Shown: piece by piece, positions 17,001 through 20,165 of the stretch | How positions within the stretch are numbered: the stretch's first letter is position 1 | Layout: each line of letters opens with the position of its first letter | DNA from: Flavobacteriaceae bacterium | GTDB lineage: Bacteria > Bacteroidota > Bacteroidia > Flavobacteriales > Flavobacteriaceae | Reading direction: 5' to 3' | Assembly: GCA_013001365.1 (NCBI GenBank) | Contig: JABDMQ010000134.1 | Span: 1 to 20,165, forward strand | Length of the DNA: 20,165 nt | Translations under genes and position numbers: made by a program | Notes under the pieces: generated by a model | The model's input: the letters and a program-made list of their open reading frames with translations, nothing else | Databases searched by the model: none | Told to the model about the DNA's origin: nothing

Positions 17001-17708
17001 GTCAACGTGGTTGAAAATGCACAAGCTCTCATTCAACAAAAGATAGATAATGGAGAATTAATTGTACCAAAAGGCATTAACTACCAATTCACAGGGACGT
17101 ATGAAAATCAGTTACGAGCAGAAAAAACATTATCGGTTGTTGTGCCTTTAGCATTGGCGATCATTTTCTTGATCCTGTATTTCCAATTCCGTTCGGTAGG
17201 CACATCATTAATGGTATTCACAGGTATTGCAGTAGCGTTTGCAGGTGGTTTTGTAATGATATGGCTTTATGGTCAAGGATGGTTCTTGAACTTCGATTTC
17301 TTTGGTGAAAACCTGCGCGATTTATTCCAGATGCATCCCATTAATTTAAGTGTAGCCGTTTGGGTTGGATTTATTGCACTCTTCGGGATAGCAACTGATG
17401 ATGGTGTGATAATGGCAACCTATTTAACACAAACTTTTAATAGAAATACACCGGAAAACAAAAAAGAAGTGAGGGCGTCTGTCATTGAAGCTGGTGAAAA
17501 GCGTATCCGACCGTGTTTAATGACAACGGCGACCACTATTTTGGCCTTGCTGCCAATTTTGACATCAACAGGACGCGGAAGCGATATCATGATACCAATG
17601 GCTATACCCAGTTTTGGCGGCATGCTCATTGCCTTGGTCACTTTGTTCGTTGTGCCAGTATTGTACAGCTGGAAAGCAGAAGTTCAACTTAAAAGAGCAG
17701 TAAAATGA
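14001..17708 (+). CDS. cusA: CusA/CzcA family heavy-metal RND efflux pump, copper/silver type
   Basis: This is an inner-membrane proton-driven pump that moves metal ions through a tripartite channel across the envelope. Both RND repeats are present. Asp430 (TMVDVGVI) aligns with the proton-relay aspartate of CusA, and Asp1133/Asp1134 lie where CusA has its second acidic relay residue. The three methionines that bind Cu(I)/Ag(I) in E. coli CusA (573, 623, 672) align with Met679 (LLMPTSMP), Met729 (APLSMYE) and Met836 (LVMLQTG). The 50-residue spacing of the first pair is kept. At 1235 residues it is about 190 longer than E. coli CusA. The extra length is a roughly four-helix membrane insert (about 520-630), a periplasmic insert (about 735-795), and a short loop before NLSVAV. 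Its stop overlaps the next start as ATGA. Confidence 0.93.
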   Translation: MLNKSIKFFIENKLVAVLLLVLFVGWGTINAPFNWDIGFLPSNPVAVDAIPDIGENQQIVFTKWDGRSPQDIEDQITYPLTTSLLGIPGVKTIRSSSMFGFSSIYVIFEEDIEFYWSRSRILEKLNSLPSGLLPEGVNPALGPDATGLGQIFWYTLEGRDENGNVTGGWDLHELRSIQDYYVKYALSSANGVSEVASIGGYVQEYQVDVNPELMRQYKIGLHHVVKAVKESNKDIGAQTLEINQAEYLVRGLGYVKSISDIENAVVSSEDYTAIKIKDIGKVSLGPTTRRGILDKEGAEVVGAVVVARYGANPMEVINNVKEKINELSAGLPSKVLADGRTSQVTIVPFYDRTELIQETLGTLNEALTLEILITILVIIIMVFNLRASVLIAGLLPVAVLMVFIAMKLFGVDANIVALSGIAIAIGTMVDVGVILSENIIRHLDEDDGTQSINTVVYNATAEVSGAIVTAVMTTIISFIPVFTMIGAEGKLFRPLAFTKTFALTASIIVALFLIPPFAAFLFKKKSINNTFKYVVNGVLILLGIVAIVYGYWLGFILIAFGIIALLNLQNKIADQQANLINIIISALAIVLLLAEYWRPLGVDKSIFWNLIFVCVICFGLLVVFSLFIKYYTRILRWCLDNKLLFLSVPTAIVIAGFFIMKNTGKEFMPSLNEGSFLLMPTSMPHSGVEENKRVLQQLDMAVASIPEIETVVGKAGRTESALDPAPLSMYENIIQYRPEYMLNENGKRQRYKVNDDGLFELKDGRFIANPNNSDNVALSPVKKSQLIEDNNGEFYRNWRPEIQSPDDIWNEIVRVTKLPGVTSAPKLQPIETRLVMLQTGMRAPMGIKVKGQDLKQIEAFGVQLEGILKQAEGVKDEAVFADRIVGKPYLLIDIDREKIARYGISIDDVQNVLKVAVGGMVLTETVEGRERYGVRVRYPRELRANPTDLKQIYVPVETGSPVPLSELATIRYEQGPQVIKSEDTFLVGYVLFDKMDGFAEVNVVENAQALIQQKIDNGELIVPKGINYQFTGTYENQLRAEKTLSVVVPLALAIIFLILYFQFRSVGTSLMVFTGIAVAFAGGFVMIWLYGQGWFLNFDFFGENLRDLFQMHPINLSVAVWVGFIALFGIATDDGVIMATYLTQTFNRNTPENKKEVRASVIEAGEKRIRPCLMTTATTILALLPILTSTGRGSDIMIPMAIPSFGGMLIALVTLFVVPVLYSWKAEVQLKRAVK

Positions 17709-18931
17709 AAAGAACAATATTAATAATAATTAGCCTTTTGTCATTTGCCTTTGCTTCTAATGCGCAACAGTTAGAAACGTTTATAGAAGAAGCATTAGAA
17801 AAAAGTCCAGAGATTCAAAAATTTGAGTTGCAGTACAAGAGAGCTTACGAAAAGGTCAACGAGGTCAACACCATTGCTAATACCGAATTTGGTGTTGGTT
17901 ATTTTGTGAGTGAGCCAGAAACAAGAACAGGTGCACAACGCTTCAAAGTGTCGGCTAAACAAATGTTACCGTGGTTCGGAACCATTACGTCGAGAGAAAA
18001 TTATGTGAGTTCTTTGGCAAATGCTAAATACGAAGACATTGTTATTGCAAAACGAAAGTTAATGGCTTCGGTCTCACAATCTTATTATAATTTGTATGCA
18101 ATCAAGTCGAAACAAGAAGTTTTAACTGAAAATATCAAACTTTTACAAACCTACGAGACATTGGCACTAACATCAGTGGAGGTAGGTAAAGCATCCGCAG
18201 TAGATGTATTACGATTGCAAATGAGCCAGAACGAAATGCAACAACTAAAAGACGTATTGAAACAACAGTTTTTAGCAGAACAAACCAAGTTCAATAACCT
18301 ATTGAATAGGGAAAATGATGTTGCGGTCAATGTGGTAGATAGTTTAATGATACCTTCAGAAGATTTTGAAATCACTGCTGAAAATTTAACATTGCATCCT
18401 GAATTACTGAAATATGATAAACTCTATCAATCAGTAGAACAATCAGAATTGTTGAATCAAAAAGAAAGCAGTCCGATGATCGGGTTTGGACTCGACTATA
18501 TTAATGTTGACGAAAGGCCAAATATGAATTTCAGTGATAACGGTAAAGATATTATAATGCCAATGGTTTCGCTGTCCATCCCAATTTTCAACAAGAAATA
18601 CAAATCTCAAACCAGGCAAAATGAGTACCAGCAGCAGGAAATTACTGCTCAAAAACAAGAACGATTAAATGCCTTGGAAACCCTTTTAGACAAATCGATT
18701 AACGAGCGCATTTCAGCAAGGATAAGTTTTACTGTCCAAGACAAAAACTTAAAGCAAGCCCAAGATGCAGAAGACATTTTAATTAAAAGTTATGAAACAG
18801 GAACGATTGATTTTAATGATGTTTTAGATATTCAAGAATTGCAACTAAAGTTTCAAATGAACCAAATAGAGTCTGTAAAGACCTACTATGTTCAAAGTAC
18901 AATCATTAATTATTTAACTCAGTACTTATGA
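17705..18931 (+). CDS. TolC-family outer membrane efflux protein (CusC/CzcC role)
   Basis: This protein forms the outer-membrane exit duct for the adjacent RND pump. A signal peptide ends near SNA/QQ (residues 18-22), and there is no lipobox. The mature protein has the two long coiled-coil helical repeats of the OEP family; KQMLPWFGT (about 87-95) and VEVGKASAVDVLRLQ in the first half, and ETGTIDFNDVLDIQE in the second, are typical landmarks. At 408 residues it is normal for bacteroidetal CusC-like proteins. The start overlaps the cusA stop by 4 bases, and the end overlaps the P-type ATPase start by 4 bases, so the three genes look translationally coupled. Confidence 0.92.
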   Translation: MKRTILIIISLLSFAFASNAQQLETFIEEALEKSPEIQKFELQYKRAYEKVNEVNTIANTEFGVGYFVSEPETRTGAQRFKVSAKQMLPWFGTITSRENYVSSLANAKYEDIVIAKRKLMASVSQSYYNLYAIKSKQEVLTENIKLLQTYETLALTSVEVGKASAVDVLRLQMSQNEMQQLKDVLKQQFLAEQTKFNNLLNRENDVAVNVVDSLMIPSEDFEITAENLTLHPELLKYDKLYQSVEQSELLNQKESSPMIGFGLDYINVDERPNMNFSDNGKDIIMPMVSLSIPIFNKKYKSQTRQNEYQQQEITAQKQERLNALETLLDKSINERISARISFTVQDKNLKQAQDAEDILIKSYETGTIDFNDVLDIQELQLKFQMNQIESVKTYYVQSTIINYLTQYL

Positions 18932-20165
18932 AACACACCTATCACATACACGGAATGACCTGCGATGGTTGTCGCAGTCACGTAGAGGAAACACTCTCTA
19001 AAGTGGAAGGCGTTTCAAAGGTTACAGTCGATTTAGAAAAGGCAGAAGCAACCATCGAAATGGAATCACATATTCCTATAGAAACATTTCAAGAAGCTTT
19101 AAAAAAGGGTGGTGACAGATACAGCATTCATAAACAGGGTGAACATCATCATTCAGAAGATAAAAAGAAAGAACAGCCTAAAGGAAAAGGCACATGTACA
19201 TTTTACTGTCCTATGCATTGCGAAGGCGATAAAACCTATGATAAACCTGATGATTGTCCTGTTTGTGGAATGGATTTGGTGGAAGAGCAAAATCTATCAA
19301 CAGCATCAGCAGAACAATGGACCTGTCCAATGCACCCAGAAATCGTTAAAGACGAAGCGGGTTCATGTCCTATTTGTGGTATGGATTTAGTACCGATGCA
19401 ACCAGACCTTTCGGCGGAAGAAAAAACCTATAAAAAACTATTAAAGAAATTTTGGATAGCCACAATGTTTACATTGCCTATCTTTTTAATTGCTATGAGC
19501 GAAATGCTTCATAACAATCCGCTATACGACATAATGGGACAGAAGTATTGGAACTGGGTTCAATTTGCATTATCCATTCCAGTTGTGTTTTATGCCACTT
19601 GGATGTTTTTTGAACGTGCTTATAAAAGCATTAAGACTTGGAATCTCAATATGTTTACGCTCATTGGTATTGGTGCAGGTGTAGCATGGTTGTTTAGTGT
19701 GATCGGAATGTTGTTTCCCAGTGTATTTCCAGAACAATTCAGAACCGAATCAGGTGCGGTTCACGTGTATTTTGAGGCAGCAGCGGTTATTTTAACCTTA
19801 GTGCTTTTAGGTCAATTGTTAGAAGCTCGTGCCCATAGTAAAACCAATTCGGCAGTAAAAGAACTTTTGAAATTAGCACCTAATAAAGCTATAAAAATTG
19901 AAGATGGAGAAGAAGTTGAAGTCAGTATTGACGAGATAGAACTTCATGATATTCTAAAAGTAAAACCGGGCGATAAAATTCCTGTAGATGGTATCATTAC
20001 GGAAGGCAATACAAGTATTGACGAATCAATGATTACTGGCGAACCTATTCCTGTAAACAAATATGAAGATGATAAAGTAAGTAGCGGAACAATCAATGGG
20101 AATCAATCCTTTTTAATGAAAGCCGAAAAGGTAGGAAGTGACACCTTGCTATCTCAAATCATTCA
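18928..20165 (+). CDS. Heavy-metal translocating P1B-type ATPase, 3' end cut by the window
   Basis: This is an inner-membrane metal-export ATPase; only the first 412 codons are in the window and the frame is still open. An HMA domain with the CxxC site GMTCDGC (Cys12, Cys15) comes first. A short His-rich linker (GEHHHSED, 71-78) follows. Two heavy-metal-binding domains come next: FYCPMHCE to CPVCGMDL (about 92-117) and WTCPMHPE to CPICGMDL (about 131-154). The membrane helices start near 174, and the actuator domain carries the TGEP motif at 370-373. The DKTG phosphorylation site and CPC/CPH-type membrane motif lie beyond the end, so the ion cannot be fixed from this sequence. Context and domains favour Cu(I)/Ag(I). 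The ATG overlaps the tolC TGA (ATGA), which fixes the start. Confidence 0.93.
   Translation, partial: MKHTYHIHGMTCDGCRSHVEETLSKVEGVSKVTVDLEKAEATIEMESHIPIETFQEALKKGGDRYSIHKQGEHHHSEDKKKEQPKGKGTCTFYCPMHCEGDKTYDKPDDCPVCGMDLVEEQNLSTASAEQWTCPMHPEIVKDEAGSCPICGMDLVPMQPDLSAEEKTYKKLLKKFWIATMFTLPIFLIAMSEMLHNNPLYDIMGQKYWNWVQFALSIPVVFYATWMFFERAYKSIKTWNLNMFTLIGIGAGVAWLFSVIGMLFPSVFPEQFRTESGAVHVYFEAAAVILTLVLLGQLLEARAHSKTNSAVKELLKLAPNKAIKIEDGEEVEVSIDEIELHDILKVKPGDKIPVDGIITEGNTSIDESMITGEPIPVNKYEDDKVSSGTINGNQSFLMKAEKVGSDTLLSQII

Noticed and set aside
19109..19390. 93-residue plus-strand reading frame in another frame of the P-type ATPase
   Set aside because: The ATPase frame from 18928 carries intact HMA and heavy-metal-binding motifs through this stretch, so this is an out-of-frame shadow.
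1..20165. tRNA, rRNA, CRISPR arrays, insertion sequences, prophage or toxin-antitoxin genes
   Set aside because: I looked along both strands and found no cloverleaf-like intergenic segment, no regularly spaced repeats, no transposase or integrase motifs; the gaps are all under about 165 bases.

Overview
The window looks like a chromosomal segment of a Flavobacteriaceae-type Bacteroidetes bacterium. The reasons are the exosortase XrtF with its private partner protein (a pair known from flavobacteria), the Bacteroidetes promoter element TAnnTTTG, the absence of clear Shine-Dalgarno sites, and moderately AT-rich DNA. No rRNA, tRNA, CRISPR array, insertion sequence, integrase or phage gene was seen. 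No gene-free stretch is longer than about 160 bases.

Region 1 (54-3300, plus strand): a tail-specific lipoprotein protease (prc) is followed 4 bases later by a lone DppC/OppC-type ABC permease with an unusually large extracytoplasmic loop.

Region 2 (3303-8834, minus strand): the complete elongasome operon, in the order mreB, mreC, mreD, mrdA (PBP2), rodA. The genes overlap or lie 11 bases apart. MreB filaments, the MreC/MreD membrane proteins, the PBP2 transpeptidase and the RodA glycosyltransferase together build the lateral cell wall. Upstream on the same strand is purH (8981-10513), which catalyses the last two steps of IMP synthesis. purH has its own promoter, which contains an 18-bp near-palindrome.

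Region 3 (10675-13446): a MacB/FtsX-type ABC permease on the plus strand runs tail to tail into a free methionine-(R)-sulfoxide reductase on the minus strand. Divergent from the reductase is the two-gene exosortase F unit: xrtF and its associated membrane protein, overlapping by 8 bases.

Region 4 (13496 to the window end, plus strand): a copper/silver-type efflux cluster. It holds a small secreted HYC_CC_PP family protein, a CusA-like RND pump that keeps the three copper-binding methionines, a TolC-family outer membrane factor, and the first 412 codons of a P1B metal ATPase with one HMA domain and two heavy-metal-binding domains. cusA/tolC and tolC/ATPase are joined by ATGA stop-start overlaps. 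The periplasmic adaptor (CusB) is missing from the visible part and probably lies beyond the window.

Most genes belong to known families. The least understood parts are the XrtF pair, whose substrate is unknown, the HYC_CC_PP protein, the extra helices and loops in CusA, and the purH promoter palindrome.
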